A stretch of 38,907 nucleotides of DNA from Candidatus Zambryskibacteria bacterium RIFCSPHIGHO2_02_FULL_43_14. GTDB taxonomy: Bacteria; Patescibacteriota; Minisyncoccia; Phycocordibacterales; Zambryskibacteraceae. Position numbers and translations under genes: made by a program. The notes under the pieces are model-generated. The model ran no database searches, was not told the DNA's origin, and saw nothing but the letters and a program-made list of their open reading frames with translations. The DNA is taken from positions 9,129 through 48,035 of the forward strand of contig MHVR01000014.1 of NCBI GenBank assembly GCA_001825315.1. The letters run 5' to 3'. Shown in pieces: positions 16,763 through 24,099 of this stretch; within the stretch, counting starts at the first letter, position 1; each line of letters opens with the position of its first letter.

Positions 16763-17044
16763 TTACTCTTCTTCGTTAGCCAAATCTTCCGCTTCTTTTA
16801 ACATCAGTTTATCCAACTCATTTTCAGCTTCTTCTTCTGCTTTATCCAATTCAGAATAAATTGTTTCAAGTTTCCCTACCGAGTCATTGACATCTCTTTC
16901 TATACTATCCATCTCCTTTTCAGCACTTTCACTGGTCTCATCTATATCCTTGCTGATAGTCTGCGCTTCATTAAGTAAACCGTCGAGCTCATCGGTCAGG
17001 CTCTGGACACTTTGGTCTTTTTGGTTGTTTTGATCGTTAGTCAT
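16763..17044 (-). CDS. Acidic coiled-coil protein, unknown function
   Basis: A 93-residue, very acidic protein made almost entirely of heptad-like helix, for example ELDKAEEEAENELDKLML. It has no signal peptide or membrane segment. It overlaps the stop of the preceding coiled-coil gene as TAATG, so the two are cotranslated and may form one complex. I do not recognise a family. Confidence 0.7.
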   Translation of the reverse strand: MTNDQNNQKDQSVQSLTDELDGLLNEAQTISKDIDETSESAEKEMDSIERDVNDSVGKLETIYSELDKAEEEAENELDKLMLKEAEDLANEEE

Positions 17045-18447
17045 TATATTTTATTTCTTACAATCTCCAACATTTCAATAAAACCATTAGCTTCGGCATT
17101 TAGTTTGCCTGTAGGCATTTTTTTCAGTTTATAATATCTGCCTAGAATTTTCATAAAATCACTTGGTTCGAGCTTATAACTTCCTGCCAATCCTGTCGTC
17201 TTGATGAAGTCTTGAACATCGACCATCTCTTTGGATGCATCATTTTTGTATTTATCTTTAAGCACTGCGTTCCAGTCAAAAACATACCTTGATACCTCGA
17301 AATTTTCTGCTGTTTCGTTTGATTCCTCCCCTTCGGCAGGTTCCGGAACCTCCTCAAATTTTCCTGATGGAGGTTCCTCGCCTTCAGCTCTGGTGTGACC
17401 TCTGGTTTGTTCTTCGAACTTATTGTCCACGCCTCTCTGCCTTGCCGACATGTTCATTTCTACAGGTCTACCCTGCTTAATACGAACGAATTTTTCTCGC
17501 TTGTCTCTGTACGGATTCGCCTTCTTGTCCACCTTGGCAACTGTTTTGTTGATTTCGGCTTTCCTGCGCGCTAAATTGGCCATCTCTTTTTTCATCTTTT
17601 CACGGCCATCGACAATAATTTTATCGAGCGCCTTTACTGCCTCGAACTTCTTTATTTCTTTTTCCGACCTTCCAATACTTCGCAAAGCCTCTTCGATCTG
17701 AACCTTTCTTTTCTCCACGCCGGACAATCGCGCTTTCTCCTCTTTATGTTTGGCTTCCGTAACGGCAACGACCAAACCAACTCTGTCTCTACAAGTTTCC
17801 AAATTCCCCAACTCCTTCTCCATAGGGGCCATCCTCTCGTTATAATAATCTATAAGCTTGTCAGCCACCCTATCTCTCTCATTTGTATATAATTTAAGTT
17901 TATTATCCCTCTTCTCAAACTTGCTTTGATACTTATCTCTTTTGTCTAATAAGCCACGTCTCTGATTTTCAATATCTCTCAACTGCACTTGAAGCGACTC
18001 GGCACCGGGCATTTTCTGCTGTTTTAAGCCTTCTATAGTCAATCCTATCTGCTTAGTTGCCTGGTCGAAAGTGCCAAGTTGTATATCTACACCGTCAGCT
18101 TTCTCTTTGAACTTGATGGCTTTATCTTCATGACGGTCAGCCCAAAATTGGTTATATGCAATTTCCATCTTCCCTACCAACCTATTCACAACCGGTACTT
18201 TATAAAGACCTTCATAAGCCCGACTGGCAATATCTCGCCCTTTGTGCGACATTTTTTCAAAAATATTTCTGTTGCTATCGTTCAACTGTTCTGCTACTAC
18301 AAAAGGAATTTCCGGGCCACCTATATCTTCCACCCCCGCCTCGACAGCAATTCTTGGACCCGCATTAGTTTCAGCCGCATTATCAGTATTCAAATTTTCT
18401 GCGTTTGATCCCGGTGTCGGTATTCCTCGTGGTCCTTCTTGAGACAT
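17044..18447 (-). CDS. Large coiled-coil protein, unknown function
   Basis: A 467-residue cytosolic protein. Residues 1-60 are low-complexity and Asn/Gly/Ala-rich; about 95-320 is a long charged coiled coil (KFEKRDNKLKLYTNERDRVA, MKKEMANLARRKAEINKTVA); 325-385 is an acidic Pro/Glu linker; the last 80 residues form a folded-looking domain (DVQDFIKTTGLAGSYKLEPS). It forms a two-gene unit with the acidic 93-residue protein. It lies divergent from the lysozyme-like cassette. A cytoskeletal or scaffold role is possible but speculative. Confidence 0.75.
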   Translation of the reverse strand: MSQEGPRGIPTPGSNAENLNTDNAAETNAGPRIAVEAGVEDIGGPEIPFVVAEQLNDSNRNIFEKMSHKGRDIASRAYEGLYKVPVVNRLVGKMEIAYNQFWADRHEDKAIKFKEKADGVDIQLGTFDQATKQIGLTIEGLKQQKMPGAESLQVQLRDIENQRRGLLDKRDKYQSKFEKRDNKLKLYTNERDRVADKLIDYYNERMAPMEKELGNLETCRDRVGLVVAVTEAKHKEEKARLSGVEKRKVQIEEALRSIGRSEKEIKKFEAVKALDKIIVDGREKMKKEMANLARRKAEINKTVAKVDKKANPYRDKREKFVRIKQGRPVEMNMSARQRGVDNKFEEQTRGHTRAEGEEPPSGKFEEVPEPAEGEESNETAENFEVSRYVFDWNAVLKDKYKNDASKEMVDVQDFIKTTGLAGSYKLEPSDFMKILGRYYKLKKMPTGKLNAEANGFIEMLEIVRNKI

Positions 18448-18504
18448 ATGTTTGTCATATTCATAGTATTAGATAATAGATAATAAGACAAGAGAGAATC
18501 ATGA

Positions 18505-18533
18505 TTGACAAATGTAATATAATGTGATAGGGT
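18505..18533 (+). promoter_or_regulatory. Promoter of the lysozyme-like gene
   Basis: Consensus TTGACA (18505-18510), 17-bp spacer, TAGGGT (18528-18533) preceded by TGA. The spacer resembles that of the SPFH gene promoter. A strong AGAGGAGG ribosome-binding site follows at 18570-18577. Confidence 0.6.
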
Positions 18534-18581
18534 CACAACAGATTGTACAACAATTCCGCCTGAAAAGGCAGAGGAGGTTCT

Positions 18582-19727
18582 ATGAGTTGGTTCATGAGAG
18601 AGTGGTTTATTGTCGCCCTCATTATCGTTGTGGTGGCTATCATCATCTCCAGTTGGCTAAGAGGATCGGACTGGATCGAAGAGTGGTGGCATGTGACGCT
18701 TTTGGTAGTGTTCGCTGCGGTAGCATTCTTCGTATGGCAAGCATGGCAATCAGCCGTGCCTGCAGTCAGTGCTACCGACGCCGGAGACAGCACGGGAAGC
18801 TGGTGGTATCTTGTTTCCATTATCATCGCAACGGTATGCATCCTTGCCTACCGCTGGTTGAGAGGAGACGAGCCGCCGATATGGGTTACGGTAATAGCGA
18901 TCTGCGCTCCCCTCTTTCTATGGGGATGCTGGCTGATCCAGCCGGAATGGTATCTTGAGTGGCGACACTCCGGATACTTTCTCTGGACGATAATCGTGGT
19001 TGGAGTCTTAGGTTGGCTTGCCGACAACGAAGAAGAGGTGGTGGCGCGGGTCGCAAGAGTCGGGCTACTTCTCCTGCTCCTCATTGTCATGGGTATTGGC
19101 GCCTACAGCAAGTGGCCGAATACGGGCATTCCTCTGACGGCGACAACAACTACAACACCGACGCCTGGTCCGCCAACACGCCTGCCAGCCAACATGGTTC
19201 TCCCGATAATCGCAGAATGCGAATCTGGGGGGCAGCAGTTCGAGGCAGACGGCGTGACTCCCAAACAGAACCCGACGAGCACGGCGATCGGCAAGTACCA
19301 GATCATGTCTTCCCTCCACGAGGAAAAGGCCAAGGGTATGGGCATGGATATCCGGACTCTCGAAGGGAACGAGGCGTACGCCAAGTTTCTCTACGAGACA
19401 TCTGGCACACTCCACTGGGAAGCAGATTTGGAATCGAAAGCCTGCTGGGAGCCCAAACTCCTGGCATTCGGCTACAGGGCCACTCCAACTACCCTCTTTA
19501 CGGACTTCAACCTGGTCGTTAAGCCAGGTGAGCCGGGGAAACTCACAATCCCTGTGATGTGGCGGTGGGACTGGGCCGGGCCCATTCCCAAGGGGTGGAC
19601 CACCAATGCCTACATGGATACAGTAGGCAACCGTATACAGATGTTCGAAGTGGTATCTCCAGCAACGGAAGTGGTGTTGCCGGTAAGACTCATCAAGTGT
19701 GCCACGCAACAAGAATGCGCGTGGTAG
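18582..19727 (+). CDS. Polytopic membrane protein with lysozyme/transglycosylase-like domain
   Basis: A 381-residue protein. About six membrane segments fill residues 7-175, followed by a Thr/Pro-rich linker (185-200) and an extracytoplasmic domain. The domain has the lytic-transglycosylase pattern: IAECESGG (Glu214 as likely catalytic residue) and IGKYQIMSS (237-245). Cys213 and Cys288 could form a disulfide. It presumably cuts peptidoglycan from a membrane platform. GC is about 55% in a sampled line. Its own consensus promoter, AGAGGAGG site 4 nt before ATG, and strong terminator mark it as an independent cassette between minus-strand operons. A polytopic anchor on such a domain is unusual. 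Confidence 0.75.
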   Translation: MSWFMREWFIVALIIVVVAIIISSWLRGSDWIEEWWHVTLLVVFAAVAFFVWQAWQSAVPAVSATDAGDSTGSWWYLVSIIIATVCILAYRWLRGDEPPIWVTVIAICAPLFLWGCWLIQPEWYLEWRHSGYFLWTIIVVGVLGWLADNEEEVVARVARVGLLLLLLIVMGIGAYSKWPNTGIPLTATTTTTPTPGPPTRLPANMVLPIIAECESGGQQFEADGVTPKQNPTSTAIGKYQIMSSLHEEKAKGMGMDIRTLEGNEAYAKFLYETSGTLHWEADLESKACWEPKLLAFGYRATPTTLFTDFNLVVKPGEPGKLTIPVMWRWDWAGPIPKGWTTNAYMDTVGNRIQMFEVVSPATEVVLPVRLIKCATQQECAW

Positions 19728-19743
19728 ACTCGACAGACACAAA

Positions 19744-19774
19744 GGCGCCACGTTTGACGTGGCGCCTCTTCTTT
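19744..19774 (+). terminator. Intrinsic terminator of the lysozyme-like gene
   Basis: GGCGCCACG (19744-19752) and CGTGGCGCC (19758-19766) form a perfect 9-bp stem with loop TTTGA, followed by TCTTCTTT. Confidence 0.88.
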
Positions 19775-19816
19775 ACCCCGAGCAGAGTTGAGGGGTTATT
19801 TCTTATTTATTTTTTT

Positions 19817-20083
19817 CTAGAAACCTGGGTAAGACGGTCCAGTAATGCCGAAGGTGCCGAGAATCAGACGAATTAAGCCATAGGTGGAAATCATAATGAA
19901 AATACCGAAAAGTCCCCAGAAAATTTTCCTCTTACCTTCGTCGCGAGTAGCATCAGCAGTCTCTGATGAGATAAATTGAAAGATACCCCAGAGAAACACC
20001 ACAAATGCAACAGCGAAAGCAAGTCCAATCAGAGGATTCAGTATCAACCGACTTATACCCTTAAGGAGAGTCGTAATATCCAT
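19817..20083 (-). CDS. Pilin-like two-helix membrane protein (array member 6)
   Basis: An 88-residue protein with two membrane helices (about 17-38 and 54-75) separated by a charged loop (ETADATRDEGKRK). It shares the pattern FLWGIFQFI, loop, then FWGLFGIFIMISTYG with the proteins encoded just upstream, consistent with the T4SS-pilin/VirB2-like small membrane proteins of Patescibacteria. There is no signal peptide. It is the last member of the operon. Confidence 0.7.
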   Translation of the reverse strand: MDITTLLKGISRLILNPLIGLAFAVAFVVFLWGIFQFISSETADATRDEGKRKIFWGLFGIFIMISTYGLIRLILGTFGITGPSYPGF

Positions 20084-20100
20084 CGGGAGCTAACCAGATT

Positions 20101-20445
20101 CTAGAGACCTGGGACCGTTGGAACAACAACTGTATCTCCTTGACCAATGCCGAAAGCGCTACCGATGAAGTTGACAAGACCCCAGACAGAAACCATCACG
20201 AAGAGAGCGATAAGACCCCAGAGCATGATTTTCTTGGCATCTGCTTTCGACTCTTCATTACCTTGAGCAAAGATGAATTTAACAAGTCCCCAGAAGAAGG
20301 CGAGAAGTGCAAGACCGACCACGATAGGCAGGGCAAGATCCACCAAGGTGCCGATTGACTGCACCAACGTCTGAAGATTGCCGAGCGACTGGGCGAAGGC
20401 AAACGCCGGAGTAAACGCTAGGGCGGCAAGGATAACTTTTTTCAT
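20101..20445 (-). CDS. Pilin-like two-helix membrane protein (array member 5)
   Basis: A 114-residue protein with an N-terminal signal peptide (AFAFAQ end, cleavage likely near residue 19), two membrane helices (about 37-57 and 75-96) and the shared block FFWGLVKFIFAQG, charged loop, MLWGLIALFVMVSVWG. It is very similar to array member 4, so they are recent paralogues. The leader carries the conserved AGTTCGA...CTCACT element on the minus strand (20451-20480). Confidence 0.75.
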   Translation of the reverse strand: MKKVILAALAFTPAFAFAQSLGNLQTLVQSIGTLVDLALPIVVGLALLAFFWGLVKFIFAQGNEESKADAKKIMLWGLIALFVMVSVWGLVNFIGSAFGIGQGDTVVVPTVPGL

Positions 20446-20450
20446 TTATT

Positions 20451-20480
20451 TAATTTACAGTGAGCCAGTCGAACTGCTGG
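20451..20480 (-). promoter_or_regulatory. Conserved leader element, copy in front of array member 5
   Basis: Minus-strand AGTTCGA, CTGG, then CTCACTGTAAATTAA, about 6 nt before ATG. It matches related leaders at 21240, 21678 and 26888. Confidence 0.5.
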
Positions 20481-20568
20481 CTACATTATTTTTAATATAC
20501 CTATACGGTATCTCTGAATAGTACGGTAAAAGAGAGGAGGACGCAATGCAGTTATCCCCTATAACTTC

Positions 20569-20916
20569 TTAGAATGTAGGTAAGGGAGGAGCGTCAAAAT
20601 TAACGCCGTTTAACAATGCGTCCTGCATAAACCTAACTATCCCCCATACAGAAACCATCACGAAGAGAGCGATAAGGCCCCAGAGCATTACTTTCTTTCC
20701 GTCTGCCTTTGCTGTCTCGCTGCCTTGGGCAAAGATGAATTTAACAAGCCCCCAGAAAAAAATGAGTAGGGCAATGCCCACTAACAAAGGTATGGAAAAC
20801 CTTACTAGCATCTTTGCTTCACCAAGTAAATTTCCAAGACCGCCAAGTTGGGCGAAGGCGACCATTGGAAAAGTTACCAGGGCGTAGGGTAAGAAAGTTT
20901 TTATCAATTGCTTCAT
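20569..20916 (-). CDS. Pilin-like two-helix membrane protein (array member 4)
   Basis: A 115-residue protein with signal peptide (VAFAQ end near residue 23), two membrane helices (about 40-60 and 76-98) and the same core FFWGLVKFIFAQG, KADGKKVM, LWGLIALFVMVSVWG as member 5. It ends in a Pro-rich tail. A 123-bp gap separates it from member 5. Confidence 0.75.
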   Translation of the reverse strand: MKQLIKTFLPYALVTFPMVAFAQLGGLGNLLGEAKMLVRFSIPLLVGIALLIFFWGLVKFIFAQGSETAKADGKKVMLWGLIALFVMVSVWGIVRFMQDALLNGVNFDAPPLPTF

Positions 20917-20956
20917 ATGACTATATATTACTGATTATGCCGTACATTATAAGCTA

Positions 20957-21238
20957 CTAAGGTAATAAGGGAAGGCCGAACGTTTTGCTGAAACCAAGGC
21001 TGCTGTAGAAAAAACGCAATATCCCCCAGATTGAAATCATCACAAAAAGCGCAATAAGGCCCCACATCATAAGCTTTTTCCCATCCGTGACTGCTTTCTC
21101 ATCCCCACCCGCACGGGAAATAAATTTAACTAACCCCCAAACAAAAACTAAAAGAGACAGACCCATAAGTAAGGGGAGGGTCGCCTGGATCAAGTTGATA
21201 AATATATTTACCAATTCGCCGAAAGTGGTTGGGGCCAT
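20957..21238 (-). CDS. Pilin-like two-helix membrane protein (array member 3)
   Basis: A 93-residue paralogue without a signal peptide. Its core VFVWGLVKFISRAGGDEK, TDGKKLM, MWGLIALFVMISIWG is nearly that of members 4 and 5. The first helix (about 17-38) follows a short amphipathic start. The conserved leader element lies directly upstream at 21240-21267. Confidence 0.75.
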   Translation of the reverse strand: MAPTTFGELVNIFINLIQATLPLLMGLSLLVFVWGLVKFISRAGGDEKAVTDGKKLMMWGLIALFVMISIWGILRFFYSSLGFSKTFGLPLLP

Positions 21239-21239
21239 G

Positions 21240-21267
21240 TTATTTATAGTGAGTTCATCGAACTATT
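21240..21267 (-). promoter_or_regulatory. Conserved leader element, exact copy A
   Basis: A 28-nt stretch is identical to 26888-26915, 5.6 kb away. On the minus strand it reads AGTTCGATGAACTCACTATA and continues AT-rich to the ATG. AGTTC and GAACT can form a small hairpin; the TATAAA part could act as a -10 box. Confidence 0.7.
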
Positions 21268-21672
21268 TTATGCCGGACACGCCGGCCCGCCCAATTGCGC
21301 GATAGTGTTGCAGATTACGTTTGCCAAGACCCATGAACCGAGAAGTACTGCCGTGCCTACGGACGTGTAGAGGAGCGCTTTGTGGGCTTCCTTTATCTTC
21401 GACTCATTGCCTTGCGCCATGACATAGAGAAAGCCCGAGTAGACGAAAGCCAGCACTGCAAGCACTCCGCCAATAGGCAGAATGATTTTATCGACAATCG
21501 TTTTCATTAAAGCAAAGAGCGAACTACCACCGCTGAAAGGATTAGGAAGAGAAGCACTTACTCCTGGGTTACCACCAGGCCCACCAGTTACACCGCCTTG
21601 GGCAGAAACTAAAAACGCTCCCATGACAAAAAAGATTGAGAGTGATAATAAAACGACAGATAATTTTTTCAT
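21268..21672 (-). CDS. TrbC/VirB2-type pilin-like protein (array member 2)
   Basis: A 134-residue protein with a signal peptide (GAFLVSAQ end near residue 25), a Gly/Pro-rich segment (GGVTGGPGGNPGV) and two membrane helices (about 55-80 and 97-120) joined by a charged loop (QGNESKIKEAHKAL). The layout matches TrbC/VirB2-type pilins of type IV secretion systems. The start at 21672 (MKKLSVVLL) is favoured by the signal peptide; an upstream TTG at 21711 would add a non-natural extension. The conserved leader element lies just upstream. Confidence 0.78.
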   Translation of the reverse strand: MKKLSVVLLSLSIFFVMGAFLVSAQGGVTGGPGGNPGVSASLPNPFSGGSSLFALMKTIVDKIILPIGGVLAVLAFVYSGFLYVMAQGNESKIKEAHKALLYTSVGTAVLLGSWVLANVICNTIAQLGGPACPA

Positions 21673-21677
21673 ATTAC

Positions 21678-21700
21678 TTGTAGTGAGCATGGTCGAACTA
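21678..21700 (-). promoter_or_regulatory. Conserved leader element, copy in front of array member 2
   Basis: Minus-strand TAGTTCGACCATG followed by CTCACTACAAG, shortly before the ATG at 21672; a variant of the elements at 20451, 21240 and 26888. Confidence 0.5.
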
Positions 21701-22024
21701 TGGCGCACCAAGCAGAGAATACCCGGAATTAAGTAAGGTGCTCGTTATAGTGTAGACCAAAAGCCACGCTCCGAGTATCCACAGGTAGCCGATAAGCACT
21801 TTCTTGAAAACTTCTTTAGCCTTCGTCTTGCCTGATTCACTACCGCCAGATGTTAGCAAAAGAAATCCAGCGTAAGCAAAAGCGGCTGTAGCCAGAAATG
21901 TTGAGATGATTACCAGAGCGGTTATAAGATTTTTAGCAAGTTCTATAAGTTTGGCGAAAGTGCACGGGGTAGTTGTACCGTCACAAACTATCAAATTAAA
22001 GCTTTGGGCCAATAAATCACTCAT
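21698..22024 (-). CDS. Pilin-like two-helix membrane protein (array member 1)
   Basis: A 108-residue protein without a clear signal peptide. Cys14 and Cys21 flank a short extracytoplasmic-type segment; two membrane helices (about 32-57 and 75-98) enclose the charged loop SGGSESGKTKAKEVFKK. The ATG overlaps the stop of the solute-binding gene as ATGA, so the two are translationally coupled. Confidence 0.72.
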   Translation of the reverse strand: MSDLLAQSFNLIVCDGTTTPCTFAKLIELAKNLITALVIISTFLATAAFAYAGFLLLTSGGSESGKTKAKEVFKKVLIGYLWILGAWLLVYTITSTLLNSGYSLLGAP

Positions 22025-23304
22025 TTGATTAGCGCATCAACTTCCTTATTGATTTTGTTGACCGCTTCAAAAGTGCGGGCGCGGCCACTGGTAACAGAAT
22101 CTATAGCGTCGCTGAAAATTGTTTTGGTTGCCACATTATCCGGGTCAAGCCAGCCTTTAGACTGAAGCGCCGCGTCATAAAGGACGGAAAAAACAGCGGT
22201 AGTAGGACGATCGGAGAGAAGATCGCGTCGCGGCGGCGGAAGAGCAAGAATTTTGGAGAGAGAAAAGGACGATTCCTTCGAGACAAGCTTAATCGCCACG
22301 GTGAGCGTGGCGCTTACATTCTTGGTGCCACGGGAGATAGCCACTCCTCGAAGACGTCCGAAGGTGATAATTTTGCCAGATACTCTCGACTGCGGCACCG
22401 GTGCGACTCCGAAGTTGAGAGTTGGATTTTTATTGCTAAGAGCCGTAAATTCGGAGGCAAAACCAAGATAGTAAGCGCTGTCGCCGGAGGTAAAGTGGGT
22501 TTGAGCGTCGATAAGAGAACGGTTCCAGCTGTAGAAAGTCTTGGTCGGATTTGAGAATTGGGTGTAGAAATCGAGAGCCGCTTCTCCAGTGGAAACCGGA
22601 AGGCCGAAGCTGGCAGAAATCTGTGAACGCAATTCCGAACCGACATAGCCGACGATAGGCGTGCCGGCTTGGAGCAAAAGGAGGGAGAAAATATCTTTGG
22701 CATTACCGACATTGCGCGCTTCGCCCAAAGCCATAACCGACGATATTAAATTACCAGCGGCATCTCTCTTAGAAAGATTGAGAGCTGCTGCGTATATTTC
22801 ATCCCAATACTGAATAGGTCGGGCATGACCTGCGGCTGAAAGTAAATCCCTGTTGTAATACAACACTAACGGGTCAATAGAAAGAGGTAGAGCATAGATA
22901 CCATCTTTGTCTATAAACAACTCGCTTTCTTCGATAAATGTTAATTTGAAATCACGCTCATTAATGCTCTCGTAAGGAATACTTATGAGCTTGGGTCTCA
23001 TTTTCCAAAATTGGTCTTGAGTAATGATGATGAGATCGGGACTTTCTCCCCGTGCCAGAGCTTCGGTAAATTCTGTTTCGATTGTTTCCGCATATTTCTC
23101 AACATATCTTATGGTTATGGTTCGGTCTTGGGCCAAAGTAGATGTATTGATTAGGAGGTTAAAGTCTTGTAGAGTAATATCTCCCCAAATAGTAACGTAG
23201 TAAGTCGCAGTGCCGGACGAGCCACGGTAAATAGAAAAAACTGCTACCGCAATGACAATGAAGATTCCGAATACCGACAAAAGGATGATTTGAAACTTGG
23301 ACAT
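22021..23304 (-). CDS. Membrane-anchored extracellular solute-binding protein
   Basis: A 427-residue protein resembling family 1 (sugar-type) solute-binding proteins: PDLIIITQDQFWKMRPKL, YALPLSIDPLVLYYNRDLL and LGFASEFTALSNKNP. An N-terminal helix (about 5-27) without lipobox cysteine serves as an uncleaved anchor. No ABC permease or ATPase gene accompanies it; instead it heads an operon of six pilin-like proteins, the first coupled by ATGA. Either it captures ligand for a pilus-like structure or it has been recruited for another envelope role. The family assignment is good; the function is not clear. Confidence 0.82.
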   Translation of the reverse strand: MSKFQIILLSVFGIFIVIAVAVFSIYRGSSGTATYYVTIWGDITLQDFNLLINTSTLAQDRTITIRYVEKYAETIETEFTEALARGESPDLIIITQDQFWKMRPKLISIPYESINERDFKLTFIEESELFIDKDGIYALPLSIDPLVLYYNRDLLSAAGHARPIQYWDEIYAAALNLSKRDAAGNLISSVMALGEARNVGNAKDIFSLLLLQAGTPIVGYVGSELRSQISASFGLPVSTGEAALDFYTQFSNPTKTFYSWNRSLIDAQTHFTSGDSAYYLGFASEFTALSNKNPTLNFGVAPVPQSRVSGKIITFGRLRGVAISRGTKNVSATLTVAIKLVSKESSFSLSKILALPPPRRDLLSDRPTTAVFSVLYDAALQSKGWLDPDNVATKTIFSDAIDSVTSGRARTFEAVNKINKEVDALIK

Positions 23305-23400
23305 AGACTAATAATAACATGATTTAAAATTTACAATTTATAATTTCAGTCAATTTTCAAGGTATAGAGAAATGTATAGAAACAAAAATGAGCCAAGGAT

Positions 23401-24079
23401 TGTCAAGGGTCACCCTTGACATATAATAGAGGGATGAAGAATAGAGACTTCAAGCAATTTGCAAGAGATTCGATACAACATGTATACAACCGCGGAGATA
23501 ATCGAGAAAATATTTTCCGCGACGAAGAAGATTATCGGGCATTTATTTATCGTCTTGGATTAGGACTTGGATTTGAAGCTGATGAACTTAATAAACATCC
23601 CCTATCTTCCATATCTAAATCCCGCATTAGAATCACAAAAACAAATAAAGATAATTTCCGCTTACATGCCTTTAGTTTGATTCCTAATCACTTCCATTTA
23701 TTGATTGAACAATGTACTGAATTGCCTATCTCAAGCCTTATCCTAAAAGTCTGCACAAGTTATGCCATGTTTATAAATAAGAAATATAAAAGAGTTGGAC
23801 ATATTTTCCAAGATCAATATAAGTCCGTCTTAATCAAATCGCATCCGCAATTAATGTGGATACCTGGATATATTCATATGAATTCAGTAGAAGCCGGAAT
23901 TGTGAAGCATCCGGCAGATTATAAATGGAGCAGTTACAACGATTATGTCTCCGATAGAGGTCTACCTATTACTCACACTAAATTTCTTTTGGAAACTTTC
24001 GAGGGAAAGAAGGGCTTTGAAAAGACGACTCTTGACGCTCTTAAAGATATGTCAAGGGTGTCAAGGGTCACCCTTGACA
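23401..24079. mobile_element. RAYT module 2 bounded by identical palindromes
   Basis: The same 21-bp palindrome, TGTCAAGGGT and ACCCTTGACA around a single C, stands at 23401-23421 and at 24059-24079, with an extra half copy at 24050-24059. A Y1 transposase gene lies between. The right palindrome is inside the transposase reading frame. This is a RAYT/REP module with a REP sequence different from module 1. Confidence 0.8.
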
Positions 24080-24099
24080 TGTGGGGTTTTCACTCATAG
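23434..24099 (+). CDS. REP-associated Y1/HUH transposase (RAYT), copy 2
   Basis: A 221-residue Y1 transposase. The HUH motif is NHFHLL (His86, His88); the likely nucleophile is Tyr110 in [12 protein letters not shown], followed by [24 protein letters not shown] and [10 protein letters not shown], all typical of the family. It is clearly diverged from copy 1. The start at 23434 (MKNRDF) lies 6 nt after a perfect TATAAT (23422-23427); a TTG at 23416 within the palindrome is unlikely. The last codons (SRVSRVTLD) are encoded by the right palindrome, and the stop overlaps the gyrA 3' end by 6 bp. Confidence 0.85.
   Translation: MKNRDFKQFARDSIQHVYNRGDNRENIFRDEEDYRAFIYRLGLGLGFEADELNKHPLSSISKSRIRITKTNKDNFRLHAFSLIPNHFHLLIEQCTELPISSLILKVCTSYAMFINKKYKRVGHIFQDQYKSVLIKSHPQLMWIPGYIHMNSVEAGIVKHPADYKWSSYNDYVSDRGLPITHTKFLLETFEGKKGFEKTTLDALKDMSRVSRVTLDMWGFHS

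Noticed and set aside
19065-19751. Long minus-strand frame opposite the lysozyme-like gene (228 residues)
   Set aside because: It overlaps the clear plus-strand gene and its terminator; composition is that of an antisense shadow.
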